Positions 17,767 through 25,824 of a stretch of DNA of 64,000 nt are shown in pieces; the stretch's first letter is position 1; every line of letters begins with the position of its first letter. A program made the translations under genes and the position numbers. This DNA comes from Flavobacterium sp. LC2016-13. Lineage in GTDB: Bacteria; Bacteroidota; Bacteroidia; Flavobacteriales; Flavobacteriaceae. The stretch lies in the NCBI RefSeq assembly GCF_009707955.1, contig NZ_WMDQ01000001.1, positions 310,001 to 374,000 on the forward strand, read 5' to 3'. The notes beneath the pieces were generated by a model. The model was not told the origin of the DNA. It searched no databases and saw only the letters and a program-made list of their open reading frames with translations.

Positions 17767-19248
17767 ATGGATATCGAAAAAGACTATATAAAGCTGATAT
17801 TTGGGTTAAAACTCAAGCAAGTCAGAACTCAAAAAAATCTTTCTCTTTTTGGCTTAGCCAAATTGACAAATCTTTCAAAATCGTACTTAAACGAAATTGA
17901 AAAGGGGAAAAAATATCCAAAAACAGATAAAATTTTACTTCTCTGCGAACATTTGGATGTTAGTTACGACCAAATGGTATCTTTAAAACTCGATAATAAC
18001 CTCGCTCCGATTGGCGAAATCTTAAAATCAGGCATTTTAAAAGAGATTCCGTTAGAACTTTTCGGAATTCAGGAAGCTGATTTAATTGATATTATTGCTA
18101 ATGCTCCAGCCAAAGTCAATGCCTTTATTAGTACTATTATTGAAATTGCTCAGCATTATAATTTAAGCCGTGAAAGTTTCTTTTTGGCCGCATTACGCTC
18201 GTATCAGGAAGCACACAGCAATTATTTTGAAGATTTAGAAGAAAAGGTAATCGCTTTTTCGAAGTCATTTCAGATTAATTTAGATTCTAAAATTAGTATT
18301 GAAGAATTAGAAGCTATTTTAAAAGAAGAATACGATTATCAAATTAAAGAAATTGCTTTTACAGATCAGGAAGCTTTGGGCGATTTGCGTTCGATTTATG
18401 TTCCAAAAAGTAAAACATTGTTGCTTTCTACAGAAATTGATGATCCGCAGAAAGCTTTTATTTTAGCTAAGGAAATCGCTTATAATTACTTAAAAATCTC
18501 AGATCGGTTGTTAACTTTTAGCTGGATCAAATTCGAAAACTTCGATCAGGTTTTGCATAATTTTTACGCTTCTTATTTTGCTGGCGCATTATTGTTGCCG
18601 AGACAATTGGTTGTTGATAAAATCAATGATTTCTTAAATAACGAGAAACCAAATCCGGAAGAATTTGTGGCTTTAATTGAAAGTTTTGAAGTTTCGCCTG
18701 AATCTTTTTATCAGAGATTGACTAATTTGTTACCGAAAGATTTTCATTTGAAGAATTTGTTCTTTTTGAGAATGTCGCATCCAATTGGTTCTGATGTTTA
18801 TAAGATAAAAAAAGAACTTCATATTACGAATCAACAAGAACCGCACGCCAACGAAACTAACGAGCATTATTGCAGAAGATGGGTTTCTGTGAAAACTATA
18901 GACGAGGCCATCAAACAAAACAAACCTCATTTTTTTGATGCTCAAATTTCAAGTTACGCTCATAGCGGAAATGAATATTTGGTTTTTTCATCGGCGACAA
19001 AAGATCCTTTTGTAGAAAATAATATCCGTAGTATTTCTGTTGGAATTTTGATTAATCCAACGATGAAAAAGAAATTCAAATTCATTGAAGGAAAACCTTT
19101 AGTTAAGAGAATTGTAGGCGTTACTTGTGAAACTTGCGATGTAAAAGATTGTTTGGAAAGAGCTGCTCCACCAATTGCTTTAGAAAGAAAGAAACGTCAT
19201 GAGAATACGGATATAGTAGTTCAGCAGTTTATTAATCAGTATAGTTAG
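17767..19248 (+). CDS. XRE/RamB-type regulator of short-chain acyl metabolism
   Basis: The 493-residue protein starts with an XRE helix-turn-helix (about 12-68; LKQVRTQKNLSLFGLAKLTN, SYLNEIEKGKKYP). A central IrrE-like domain follows with the pseudo-protease segment KAFILAKEIAYNYL near 235, which lacks the HExxH zinc motif. The C-terminal domain matches the short-chain fatty-acyl regulator family, with the terminal cluster GVTCETCDVKDCLERAAPP near 457. Corynebacterium RamB, of the same architecture, controls aceA and aceB. Position, divergent to aceBA with a palindrome between, supports the same job here (inference). The three C-terminal Cys may bind a metal. Confidence 0.87.
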   Translation: MDIEKDYIKLIFGLKLKQVRTQKNLSLFGLAKLTNLSKSYLNEIEKGKKYPKTDKILLLCEHLDVSYDQMVSLKLDNNLAPIGEILKSGILKEIPLELFGIQEADLIDIIANAPAKVNAFISTIIEIAQHYNLSRESFFLAALRSYQEAHSNYFEDLEEKVIAFSKSFQINLDSKISIEELEAILKEEYDYQIKEIAFTDQEALGDLRSIYVPKSKTLLLSTEIDDPQKAFILAKEIAYNYLKISDRLLTFSWIKFENFDQVLHNFYASYFAGALLLPRQLVVDKINDFLNNEKPNPEEFVALIESFEVSPESFYQRLTNLLPKDFHLKNLFFLRMSHPIGSDVYKIKKELHITNQQEPHANETNEHYCRRWVSVKTIDEAIKQNKPHFFDAQISSYAHSGNEYLVFSSATKDPFVENNIRSISVGILINPTMKKKFKFIEGKPLVKRIVGVTCETCDVKDCLERAAPPIALERKKRHENTDIVVQQFINQYS

Positions 19249-19254
19249 AATGTT

Positions 19255-19617
19255 ATGAAATATTTTGTATCAATAATCACTCTCTTTTTTATCAATTTCA
19301 ACCATCAGGAAAACGATAAACTTATTGGCCGTTATAATTATTTATTAGAAGACTATGGCTTATACATCCAAAAAGACAAAATTACTTTTAAGGACAGTGT
19401 TTTTGTTTTTGATAACAAGTATATGCCAAAAGGAAAAATTTCATATGGCAATACAATACTATTGGAGAATTTTATAAATAGAGATTTAATTATAACCATT
19501 TCAAAAGATCAAATCAAAAAAGATACTATTCTATTTTATATGCATGATAAGCAAAGTTCTTCTGCAAATTATCTTGACGAGGTAGTAGGAAAAGGCAAAT
19601 TGATTAGAATTAAATAA
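19255..19617 (+). CDS. Small hypothetical protein, possibly secreted
   Basis: The 120-residue product begins 6 bases after the regulator's stop, so it is probably co-transcribed. It has a hydrophobic N-terminus (YFVSIITLFFINF) but no clear cleavage site. The rest is beta-rich (IGRYNYLLEDYGLYIQKDKI, FKDSVFVFDNKYMPKGKISY). I do not recognise a family. AT content matches its neighbours. Confidence 0.55.
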   Translation: MKYFVSIITLFFINFNHQENDKLIGRYNYLLEDYGLYIQKDKITFKDSVFVFDNKYMPKGKISYGNTILLENFINRDLIITISKDQIKKDTILFYMHDKQSSSANYLDEVVGKGKLIRIK

Positions 19618-19658
19618 TTCAGTTTTTAAAGCTTTTAGCACAACCATTCCACGCAATC

Positions 19659-19760
19659 TTGTCATCCTGAGGAACGAAGGATCACATTCGGAGCTCGACA
19701 AAGATTAGTGATTATGCGAATGGAGTTTCTAGTGTGATCCTTCGTTCCTCAGGATGACAA
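19659..19760. repeat. Perfect 28-bp inverted repeat (GTCATCCTGAGGAACGAAGG family)
   Basis: Arms 19659-19686 and 19733-19760 are perfectly complementary over 28 bases around a 46-base loop. The arms begin with TTGTCATCCTGAGGAACG. A relative is at 11951-12013, and a single degraded arm (TTCTCGTTCCTCGAAATGAC) is near 48876. It lies in the gene-free gap 19618-20145, beside the ncRNA at 19823. Confidence 0.85.
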
Positions 19761-19822
19761 ACTGGAACTTTTGAACGTTTGCCTTCAACGTACCCAACAA
19801 CTTATAAAAATGAATTTTCTAG

Positions 19823-19910
19823 TTTAGCCCCGATAGAAGTGGAAATCCTTTTGTGGTAATCCCGAAACCTCGGGATGGCACAAAAGATTGAAACGGATAG
19901 CGGGACTAGA
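19823..19910 (+). ncRNA. Flavo-1-like RNA element, copy 1
   Basis: The element opens with TTTAGCCCCGAT and closes with AGCGGGACTA, which pair to form an outer stem. Inside, ATCCTTTTGTG pairs with CACAAAAGAT and encloses a GC hairpin (TCCCGAAACCTCGGGA). The same layout occurs on the opposite strand at 54352-54437. Ends and inner stem resemble the Flavo-1 RNA motif, a structured RNA family of unknown function described from Flavobacteria. The match is from memory of the consensus, without a covariance search. The following stretch to 20070 is AT-rich with short ATCTTAG and TTTGC repeats. Confidence 0.7.
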
Positions 19911-20071
19911 AGTCTTTTTAAAACCAAAATTTCTGCTCCGGAAAAAACCTTAGAATCTTAGCATCTTAGAACCTCAGAATCTTTAAAAAAACCTTTGAAC
20001 CTCTGCAACTTTGCGCCTTTGCACCTAAAATCTTAGTCCTTTAAAACCTCAAAAACTCAGCTCCTTAAAGA

Positions 20072-20118
20072 ACTTAATCTAGGTTAAGTGCTTTTCCTTT
20101 ACCTCGACCGTATCTTTG
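20072..20118 (+). promoter_or_regulatory. Operator-promoter of the pirin gene
   Basis: An imperfect 18-base palindrome ACTTAATCTAGGTTAAGT (20072-20089) is followed by GCTT and, after 17 bases, the -7 box TATCTTTG (20111-20118). A TTG -33 element is missing; the palindrome sits in its place. The same layout with identical spacing precedes yceI at 20930. Confidence 0.8.
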
Positions 20119-20145
20119 TACTATAAAATTAATAAAAGAGAAATC

Positions 20146-20862
20146 ATGGAAAATATAGTATTGCACAAAGCAGAAACAAGAGGGAATGCAAATCACGGAT
20201 GGCTTAATGCTTATCACAGTTTTAGTTTTGCAAGCTGGTACAATCCGGAAAGAATTCAGTTTGGAGCACTTCGTGTTTTGAACGATGACACGATTGCGGG
20301 AGGAATGGGATTTGGAACACATCCGCATGATAATATGGAAATCATTACGATTCCTTTAGAAGGCGATTTAGCACACAAAGACAGCATGGGAAATACTGAA
20401 ATCATCAAAAATGGAGATATTCAGGTTATGAGTGCAGGAACTGGAGTACAACATAGTGAGTTTAACCCAAATGCAGATCAGCAGACTAAATTATTGCAAA
20501 TCTGGTTGTTTCCAAATAAAAGAAATGTTGATCCACGTTACCAACAAATTACTTTGAATGTTGCTGACAGACACAATAAATTAGCTCAGATCTTATCTCC
20601 AAATGCTGATGATGAAGGAGTTTGGATTCACCAAGACGCCTGGTTTAATATGGGGAATTTTGATGCCGGAATTGCAACAGAATATAAAATTAAAAAAGAA
20701 GGAAATGGAGTTTACGCTTTCATTTTAAAAGGAAACGTAACGATCAATGGTCAGGAATTAAACACTCGTGATGCGGTTGGAATTTCAGGCACTGATATTT
20801 TAAACATCAAAGCAAATACAGACGCGGAATTCTTATTAATGGATATTCCGATGAACTATTAA
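20146..20862 (+). CDS. Pirin-family protein
   Basis: The frame extends upstream to a TTG at 20116, but that lies inside the -7 box, so the ATG at 20146 (MENIVLHKAETRGNANHGWL) is the start, giving 238 residues. The bicupin carries the pirin metal site: H-x-H in GFGTHPHDNMEIITIP near 56-71 and VQHSEFNP near 100 (H, E ligands). PERIQFGALRVLNDD is also typical. E. coli YhhW and human pirin degrade quercetin or act as redox-linked cofactors; the substrate here is unknown. It shares a promoter/operator design with yceI and is probably induced with it. Confidence 0.92.
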   Translation: MENIVLHKAETRGNANHGWLNAYHSFSFASWYNPERIQFGALRVLNDDTIAGGMGFGTHPHDNMEIITIPLEGDLAHKDSMGNTEIIKNGDIQVMSAGTGVQHSEFNPNADQQTKLLQIWLFPNKRNVDPRYQQITLNVADRHNKLAQILSPNADDEGVWIHQDAWFNMGNFDAGIATEYKIKKEGNGVYAFILKGNVTINGQELNTRDAVGISGTDILNIKANTDAEFLLMDIPMNY

Positions 20863-20929
20863 TTCAAACTTTTTCAAACAATAAAAACAAAAAAAACTGA
20901 TATTCAAAAAGTTACTTCGTTATTTATTT

Positions 20930-20975
20930 CTTAATCTAGGTTAAGTGCTTAATGAAGACAGTCGAAGTAACTTTG
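20930..20975 (+). promoter_or_regulatory. Operator-promoter of the YceI gene
   Basis: CTTAATCTAGGTTAAG (20930-20945) plus TGCTT is identical to the pirin copy over 21 bases. The -7 box TAACTTTG (20968-20975) starts 17 bases after that block, exactly as at the pirin promoter. It excludes the ATG at 20952 as a start. Confidence 0.8.
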
Positions 20976-21014
20976 TCCTATCAAAATGAAATTAATTATT
21001 TAAAAATAAAAATT

Positions 21015-21548
21015 ATGGCAACTACAAAATGGTCAATTGACCCAACACATTCAGAAATTGGTTTTAAAGTTAAACACATGATGTTTACAAATGTTTCAGG
21101 TAAATTTGGAACTTACGATGCAACAATTACTACAGACGGAGATAACTTCGAAAATGCTGCAATCGAATTTTCTGGCGATATCGCTTCTATCGATACTGCA
21201 AATGCAGACAGAGACGGTCACTTAAGAAGTGCAGATTTCTTTGACGTTGAAAACAATCCAAAATTAACTTTCAAAGCTTCAACTTTCAAAAAAATTGATG
21301 CTGGAGATTATGAAATAACTGGAGATTTAAGCATTAAAGGTGTTACAAAATCTGTAACGTTTCCTGTAGACTTTAGCGGAGTAATGACTGATCCTTGGGG
21401 AAATACTAAAGTAGGTTTAAGCATAGAAGGAAAAATCAATCGTAAAGATTGGGGATTAAACTGGAACTCAGCTCTTGAAACTGGTGGAGTTTTAGTAGGC
21501 GAAGAAGTTCGTTTAAACATTGAATTACAATTTGCTAAACAAGCATAA
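21015..21548 (+). CDS. YceI-family polyisoprenoid-binding (lipocalin-like) protein
   Basis: The upstream in-frame ATG at 20952 lies before the -7 box, so the ATG at 21015 (MATTKWSIDPTHSEIGFKVK) is the start: 177 residues, no signal peptide. The family motifs are WSIDPTHSEIGFKVKHMMF, LRSADFFDVENNPKLTF near 77 and the C-terminal WNSALETGGVLVGEEVRLNI. YceI proteins form a lipocalin-like barrel that binds long isoprenoid or amide chains. The cytoplasmic form here is common in Bacteroidota. A strong terminator follows. Confidence 0.94.
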   Translation: MATTKWSIDPTHSEIGFKVKHMMFTNVSGKFGTYDATITTDGDNFENAAIEFSGDIASIDTANADRDGHLRSADFFDVENNPKLTFKASTFKKIDAGDYEITGDLSIKGVTKSVTFPVDFSGVMTDPWGNTKVGLSIEGKINRKDWGLNWNSALETGGVLVGEEVRLNIELQFAKQA

Positions 21549-21578
21549 TTTGTAATATTCTATTTAATTTGGTTGGTT

Positions 21579-21616
21579 AAAAAGCCTGTACTTGTTGGAA
21601 AGTGCAGGCTTTTTTT
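21579..21616 (+). terminator. Rho-independent terminator of yceI
   Basis: AAAAAGCCTGTACTT pairs with AAGTGCAGGCTTTTT (one wobble) and ends in T residues. Confidence 0.87.
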
Positions 21617-21650
21617 GTTTGCTATCGCTTGGGCCGTGGTAAACAAAAAC

Positions 21651-22514
21651 TTATCGAACTGTATTTCGAAATTCTGTTGGCGACAATCCTATTTGTTTTT
21701 TGAAGAATCTGGAAAAATAAGAGTAATCTTCGTAACCAACTTTAAAAGCCACTTCATTTACGGCTAATTGTTTATCAATCAACATTCTTTTTATTTCTAA
21801 AACCACACGATCTGTAATCACTTCGGTTGCTGTTTTCTGCAGAATTTCATTGCAGATTCTGTTTAAATGTTTCAAGGTAATATTTAATTTTTCTGCATAA
21901 AACGAAGGCAGTTTTTGAGTTTTGAAATAGTCTTCTAAAAGAATTTCGAATGCGCTGATTTTTATGTTATAAGAATGTGTTTGATGTGAATAGGTTTCGT
22001 TGTATTTGCGGGCAATTTCGATATGAATACAATCTAACAAATTCAGCATTTTATCTAATTGCAATTTATTATTCTGATCATTTTCTTTAATCAACAAATC
22101 AAAATACGGCAAAATTTTCGGTATTTCTTCTTTATCAAAAACCATTTCGGGGCGGTTAAGAATAGAATTATAAAAGTTATAATCCTTGATTTTTTTCTGT
22201 CCGAAATATAAATTATAAAGTTCCTGCGAAAAGATAATTACAAATCCTTGAATATCTTCAGATAAGCTCCAATGATGCATTTGTCCGGGTTGCAAAACGA
22301 ATAAACTTCCTGTTTTAATTTCGAATTGATCAAAATCAATTTCATGTGTTCCGGAACCATTCGTGAAAAACACCATTAAATAGGAATCATGTCTGTGCGG
22401 TTCTTCGACAAAACTGTGGCTTTTTAAATGTTCTTTGAATGTGTTTACATAAAATTCGCGATGTATATCATTACAGCTAAAATTCTCAACACTATAGATT
22501 GGATATTTTTTCAT
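21651..22514 (-). CDS. AraC-family transcriptional regulator
   Basis: This 287-residue protein has an N-terminal cupin sensor (residues 30-110; PHRHDSYLMVFFTNGSGTHE, GSLFVLQPGQMHHWSL) and a C-terminal double helix-turn-helix (about 185-287; YAEKLNITLKHLNRICNEIL and VNEVAFKVGYEDYSYFSRFF with KKQIGLSPTEFR). It faces the yceI gene tail to tail. Whether it controls the pirin/yceI operators is unknown; AraC proteins usually bind direct repeats, while those sites are palindromic. Confidence 0.93.
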   Translation of the reverse strand: MKKYPIYSVENFSCNDIHREFYVNTFKEHLKSHSFVEEPHRHDSYLMVFFTNGSGTHEIDFDQFEIKTGSLFVLQPGQMHHWSLSEDIQGFVIIFSQELYNLYFGQKKIKDYNFYNSILNRPEMVFDKEEIPKILPYFDLLIKENDQNNKLQLDKMLNLLDCIHIEIARKYNETYSHQTHSYNIKISAFEILLEDYFKTQKLPSFYAEKLNITLKHLNRICNEILQKTATEVITDRVVLEIKRMLIDKQLAVNEVAFKVGYEDYSYFSRFFKKQIGLSPTEFRNTVR

Positions 22515-22663
22515 ATCTGTAGAATTTATTTTTATTGGTTATACGATCACCCAATCATGTTTTTCGTTCACAAAGTCGTTTAAAGTTAGGCGATGTTACA
22601 ACAAATGTCTTTATTGTGCTATAAGTAGCGAAGATATAAAAAAGGTTTTAATAGAATCTAAAA

Positions 22664-22671
22664 TACCTTTG
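22664..22671 (+). promoter_or_regulatory. -7 box (TACCTTTG) of the DUF983 gene
   Basis: TACCTTTG fits TAnnTTTG and ends 22 bases before the ATG. No obvious -33 TTTG is seen. Confidence 0.55.
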
Positions 22672-22693
22672 TATAAATAAAAACAACAAAGTC

Positions 22694-23056
22694 ATGTCAA
22701 ATACATTAACTCATATTTTAAGCAACGAATGTCCGGTTTGTCATAAAGGAAAAGTTTTTAAAGACAAGAATATTTTCCTGAATTTCGGTTTACCAAAAAT
22801 GAATGAATATTGCAGTCATTGTCATTATAAATTCCAAAAAGAGCCTGGTTATTTCTTTGGCGCTATGTATGTAAATTACGGATTGACTGTTGCGCAAGGT
22901 ATTGCTACTTATTGCGTTGCTCAAATGTTTTTTGAACAAACATTCGATTTGCGAATCATTCCTATTATTGCTGTTGCAATTACTTTACTGACTTCTTTCA
23001 ATCTCCGATTTTCAAGATTAGTATGGATTTATATGTTTAAGGATTATACGAGCTAA
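22694..23056 (+). CDS. DUF983 small membrane protein with zinc-ribbon
   Basis: The 120-residue protein begins with two CxxC-type pairs (NECPVCHKGKVF near 12 and YCSHCHYKFQKEPGYFFGAM near 40), typical of the DUF983 zinc-ribbon, then two hydrophobic helices (about 55-78 and 87-105) and RLVWIYMFKDY. It is an inner membrane protein of unknown role. It precedes fabD by 71 bases, but fabD has its own -7 box. Confidence 0.9.
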   Translation: MSNTLTHILSNECPVCHKGKVFKDKNIFLNFGLPKMNEYCSHCHYKFQKEPGYFFGAMYVNYGLTVAQGIATYCVAQMFFEQTFDLRIIPIIAVAITLLTSFNLRFSRLVWIYMFKDYTS

Positions 23057-23064
23057 AAAAATAT

Positions 23065-23072
23065 TACTTTTG
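23065..23072 (+). promoter_or_regulatory. -7 box (TACTTTTG) of fabD
   Basis: TACTTTTG fits TAnnTTTG and ends 55 bases before the fabD ATG. The leader contains the imperfect inverted pair TTTCAATTGAAA, which may fold in RNA. Confidence 0.55.
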
Positions 23073-23127
23073 CCTTTCAATTGAAACTAATTTTCAATTC
23101 AAAAAAATTCAATCTTAAATTAGACAA

Positions 23128-24003
23128 ATGAAAGCATACGTATTTCCGGGTCAGGGCGCACAGTTTACAGGAATGGGCAAAGACTTATATGAATCATCGG
23201 CTTTAGCCAAAGATTTATTCGAAAAAGCTAATGAAATTTTAGGTTTCAGAATTACAGATATCATGTTCGAAGGTACTGCCGAAGAACTAAAAGAAACTAA
23301 AGTTACGCAACCGGCCGTTTTTTTACATTCGGTTATTTTAGCGAAGACTTTAGGCGAAGATTTTAAACCAGAAATGGTTGCAGGACATTCTTTAGGAGAA
23401 TTTTCAGCATTGGTTGCTAACGGAGCTTTATCTTTTGAAGACGGTTTGAAATTGGTTTCTCAACGTGCTTTGGCAATGCAAAAAGCTTGCGAAATTACTC
23501 CATCTACAATGGCTGCAGTTTTAGGTTTAGCTGATAATATTGTTGAAGAAGTTAGTGCTTCTATTGACGGAATCGTTGTTGCAGCAAACTACAACTGCCC
23601 TGGACAATTGGTGATTTCTGGAGAAACTTCTGCTGTTGAAAAAGCTTGTGAAGCGATGAAAGCTGCCGGAGCAAAACGTGCCTTAATTTTACCTGTTGGT
23701 GGAGCTTTTCACTCACCAATGATGGAACCTGCAAGAGAAGAATTGGCTGCAGCAATTGAAGCTACAACATTCTCTACTCCTATTTGCCCGGTTTACCAAA
23801 ACGTAACTGCAAATGCAGTTTCTGATGCAAACGAAATCAAAAAGAACTTAATTATTCAATTGACTGCTCCTGTAAAATGGACTCAATCTGTACAACAAAT
23901 GATCGCTGACGGCGCTACTTTGTTTACTGAAGTTGGTCCAGGAAAAGTGTTAGCTGGTTTGATTAATAAAATTGACAAAGAAGCGGTTACTGCTAATGCT
24001 TAA
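23128..24003 (+). CDS. fabD: Malonyl-CoA:ACP transacylase
   Basis: This 291-residue enzyme loads malonyl units on acyl carrier protein for fatty acid synthesis. Signatures are VFPGQGAQFTGMGKDLYE at the N-terminus, nucleophile motif GHSLGE with Ser88, a QRALAMQKAC segment with the substrate Arg, and the catalytic-His region GGAFHSPMMEPA near 190. GPGKVLAGLI near 270 completes the fold. Length is normal. Confidence 0.97.
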   Translation: MKAYVFPGQGAQFTGMGKDLYESSALAKDLFEKANEILGFRITDIMFEGTAEELKETKVTQPAVFLHSVILAKTLGEDFKPEMVAGHSLGEFSALVANGALSFEDGLKLVSQRALAMQKACEITPSTMAAVLGLADNIVEEVSASIDGIVVAANYNCPGQLVISGETSAVEKACEAMKAAGAKRALILPVGGAFHSPMMEPAREELAAAIEATTFSTPICPVYQNVTANAVSDANEIKKNLIIQLTAPVKWTQSVQQMIADGATLFTEVGPGKVLAGLINKIDKEAVTANA

Positions 24004-24059
24004 TTTTTAGTGTTCAGTATTCCGTTTTTAGTGATCAGTTGAAAACTATACTTATAAAA

Positions 24060-24092
24060 AAATCCTCATGAACTGATTGTTTATGAGGATTT
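24060..24092 (+). terminator. Terminator of fabD
   Basis: AAATCCTCAT pairs with ATGAGGATTT around a 13-base loop. The T tract is weak. Confidence 0.65.
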
Positions 24093-24127
24093 ATTATATT
24101 TGAATATATTAACAAATTATTTTTCAC

Positions 24128-24703
24128 ATGAATGTAGTTGAAGAAGAAGCAAATAGTTTTTATAGAGATTTATTCAGCAGAGGAAAAATTCATAATCTAG
24201 CAAATTATAAATCTGATCTGACATTAAAATTATATGATTTCAACAAAAACAGAGATAAACTTGACTTTTTAAAAATTTTAAGAATAAAAGCTGTTACAGA
24301 CATGGACAATCACATGAAAAACTGTAATGGTTGTGGATATGAGAAAGAGAAAAAAATTGGAATTTTTGCAATCGACCAAGAGATTGATGATATAAATCGA
24401 TTTTATACTTATCAACCTCAACCCGAACAAGCATTTACAAATCAAGAAGAATCCAATCTGCATTCTAAGCTTAACGATATTCTTAGTGAACTTGAAAAAC
24501 AAGGTTTTGGCCAACAAATTATTTTTGACGAAATAGAGGATTTAAAAAATCATTTTAATTTAGGAAAAAAAACTTGGTTTCAACTTCTAAAAGGCAAATT
24601 GATTGATTTGACCACAGAAAAAATTTTAGAAAAAACAATTATCGCATCAATCTTCAGAACATTAAGTGAAGGGTTTCAAGAAGTATCAAAATTGATTGAA
24701 TAA
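24128..24703 (+). CDS. Hypothetical protein, 191 aa, helical
   Basis: I do not recognise a family. A -7 box TATATTTG lies at 24095-24102. The protein is helix-rich and cytoplasmic with one CxxC-like site (MKNCNGCGYEKEKKIG near 63). A proline/glutamine hinge (YQPQPEQ) near 97 is followed by a long amphipathic region (LHSKLNDILSELEKQGFGQQ) and an IASIFRTLSEGFQEV tail. It is a single gene with slightly higher AT content than its neighbours, so it may be accessory. No defence or toxin motif is seen. Confidence 0.6.
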   Translation: MNVVEEEANSFYRDLFSRGKIHNLANYKSDLTLKLYDFNKNRDKLDFLKILRIKAVTDMDNHMKNCNGCGYEKEKKIGIFAIDQEIDDINRFYTYQPQPEQAFTNQEESNLHSKLNDILSELEKQGFGQQIIFDEIEDLKNHFNLGKKTWFQLLKGKLIDLTTEKILEKTIIASIFRTLSEGFQEVSKLIE

Positions 24704-24833
24704 ATTTAAGTAGCAGAAAAGGGTACAATTTAAAACAACTTCTATTTTCCCCACCATTCCCTAATCTTACTATTTTTTTTTTTTATTTCCCTCTTCATTA
24801 TTCATAATTCCTACATTTTTAATTCTCACAAAT

Positions 24834-25739
24834 TTATACAACTTTCTTTTCCTTCTTCTTATAATTGACAATAAAAACACCAAGAATAATAAGCGCTGTG
24901 GCAATAATAAAATCAATTGTAATGATTTCATCCAAAAGCAGCCAACCTAAAAACACAGCAATTATGGTATTTATATACGACAAAATAGAAACCTGTACCG
25001 CTGTAACATGTTTTAAAGCATAGTTATAGCAGAAAAAAGCAATCACAGAACCAAAAATTGATAAATACAAAGCTGCCAGAATACTTCTTGAACTCCAAGA
25101 ATTAAAATCCGGATTTGGCGAAAAAATAGATGCCAAAACCAACTGAATACAAGACGCCATCGTAAATTGATAAAACAAATTGAGCGTAATATTATTCGAT
25201 TTTGCAGCGTGCGTTTTAGTATAAATTGTTCCGGCTGCCCAGGCTAAAATCGCAAATCCCATGAACATCATTCCTGTTTTGTAATTTGCATCTAAAAATG
25301 ACTCTAGTCCATCTTTAAAAATAAAAACTACTCCGGAGAATCCAACAATTACACCTACAAATCCTCTTAAACTCCTTTTTTGCAAGCCAAATAAAATACT
25401 ACCTAAAAAAATAAGAATCGGAGACAAAGCACTTATTACCGAAGCTAATCCGCTGGGCAAAGTCTGCTCTGCAATTGTCGTAAAACCATTCGCAATTACA
25501 ATCATTAAAACTGACGGAATAAGCTGCTGTTTTAAATTCTTCCAGCCAATCCATTTTAGTTCTTTTTTAAACAACAAAATAGTCAACATTATCAATCCCG
25601 CCAGCCCTTGACGAATTGACGTTACAAACCAGGGCGGAATTGTTTCAACTGCAACCCGAATCCCTAAAAAGGTAGTTCCCCAAACGATTCCAACTGCTGC
25701 AAGAGCAAAAATTAATTTATAATCTAAACTTTGTTTCAT
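24834..25739 (-). CDS. EamA/DMT-family transporter
   Basis: This 301-residue inner membrane protein has ten hydrophobic helices in two EamA repeats (residues 1-140 and 150-290). Typical segments are AAVGIVWGTTFLGIRVAVE near 14, a PPWFVTSIRQGLAG segment near 35, and the second-half YLSIFGSVIAFFCYNYALKH near 226. Members export amino acids or metabolites by proton exchange. The substrate cannot be inferred. It ends 94 bases before a repeat-free AT stretch. Confidence 0.93.
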   Translation of the reverse strand: MKQSLDYKLIFALAAVGIVWGTTFLGIRVAVETIPPWFVTSIRQGLAGLIMLTILLFKKELKWIGWKNLKQQLIPSVLMIVIANGFTTIAEQTLPSGLASVISALSPILIFLGSILFGLQKRSLRGFVGVIVGFSGVVFIFKDGLESFLDANYKTGMMFMGFAILAWAAGTIYTKTHAAKSNNITLNLFYQFTMASCIQLVLASIFSPNPDFNSWSSRSILAALYLSIFGSVIAFFCYNYALKHVTAVQVSILSYINTIIAVFLGWLLLDEIITIDFIIATALIILGVFIVNYKKKEKKVV

Positions 25740-25759
25740 AAAAACTTAATATCATTTTA

Positions 25760-25800
25760 AAAAAAATCCCAAACTATATTACTATAATTTGGGATTTTAA
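25760..25800 (-). terminator. Terminator of the DegT-DUF4440-galE operon
   Basis: Read on the reverse strand, AAAATCCCAAA and TTTGGGATTTT pair around an AT loop and run into a T tract, 24 bases after the galE stop. Confidence 0.82.
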
Positions 25801-25824
25801 AATTTATAATTTTAATATAAGGAA

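Noticed and set aside
17767..19248. IrrE-type metalloprotease anti-repressor
   Set aside because: The HExxH zinc motif is not present in the IrrE-like domain, so no protease activity is claimed.
19255..19617. Toxin-antitoxin partner of the XRE regulator
   Set aside because: The upstream regulator is far longer than an antitoxin and has a metabolic-regulator architecture; no toxin motif is seen.
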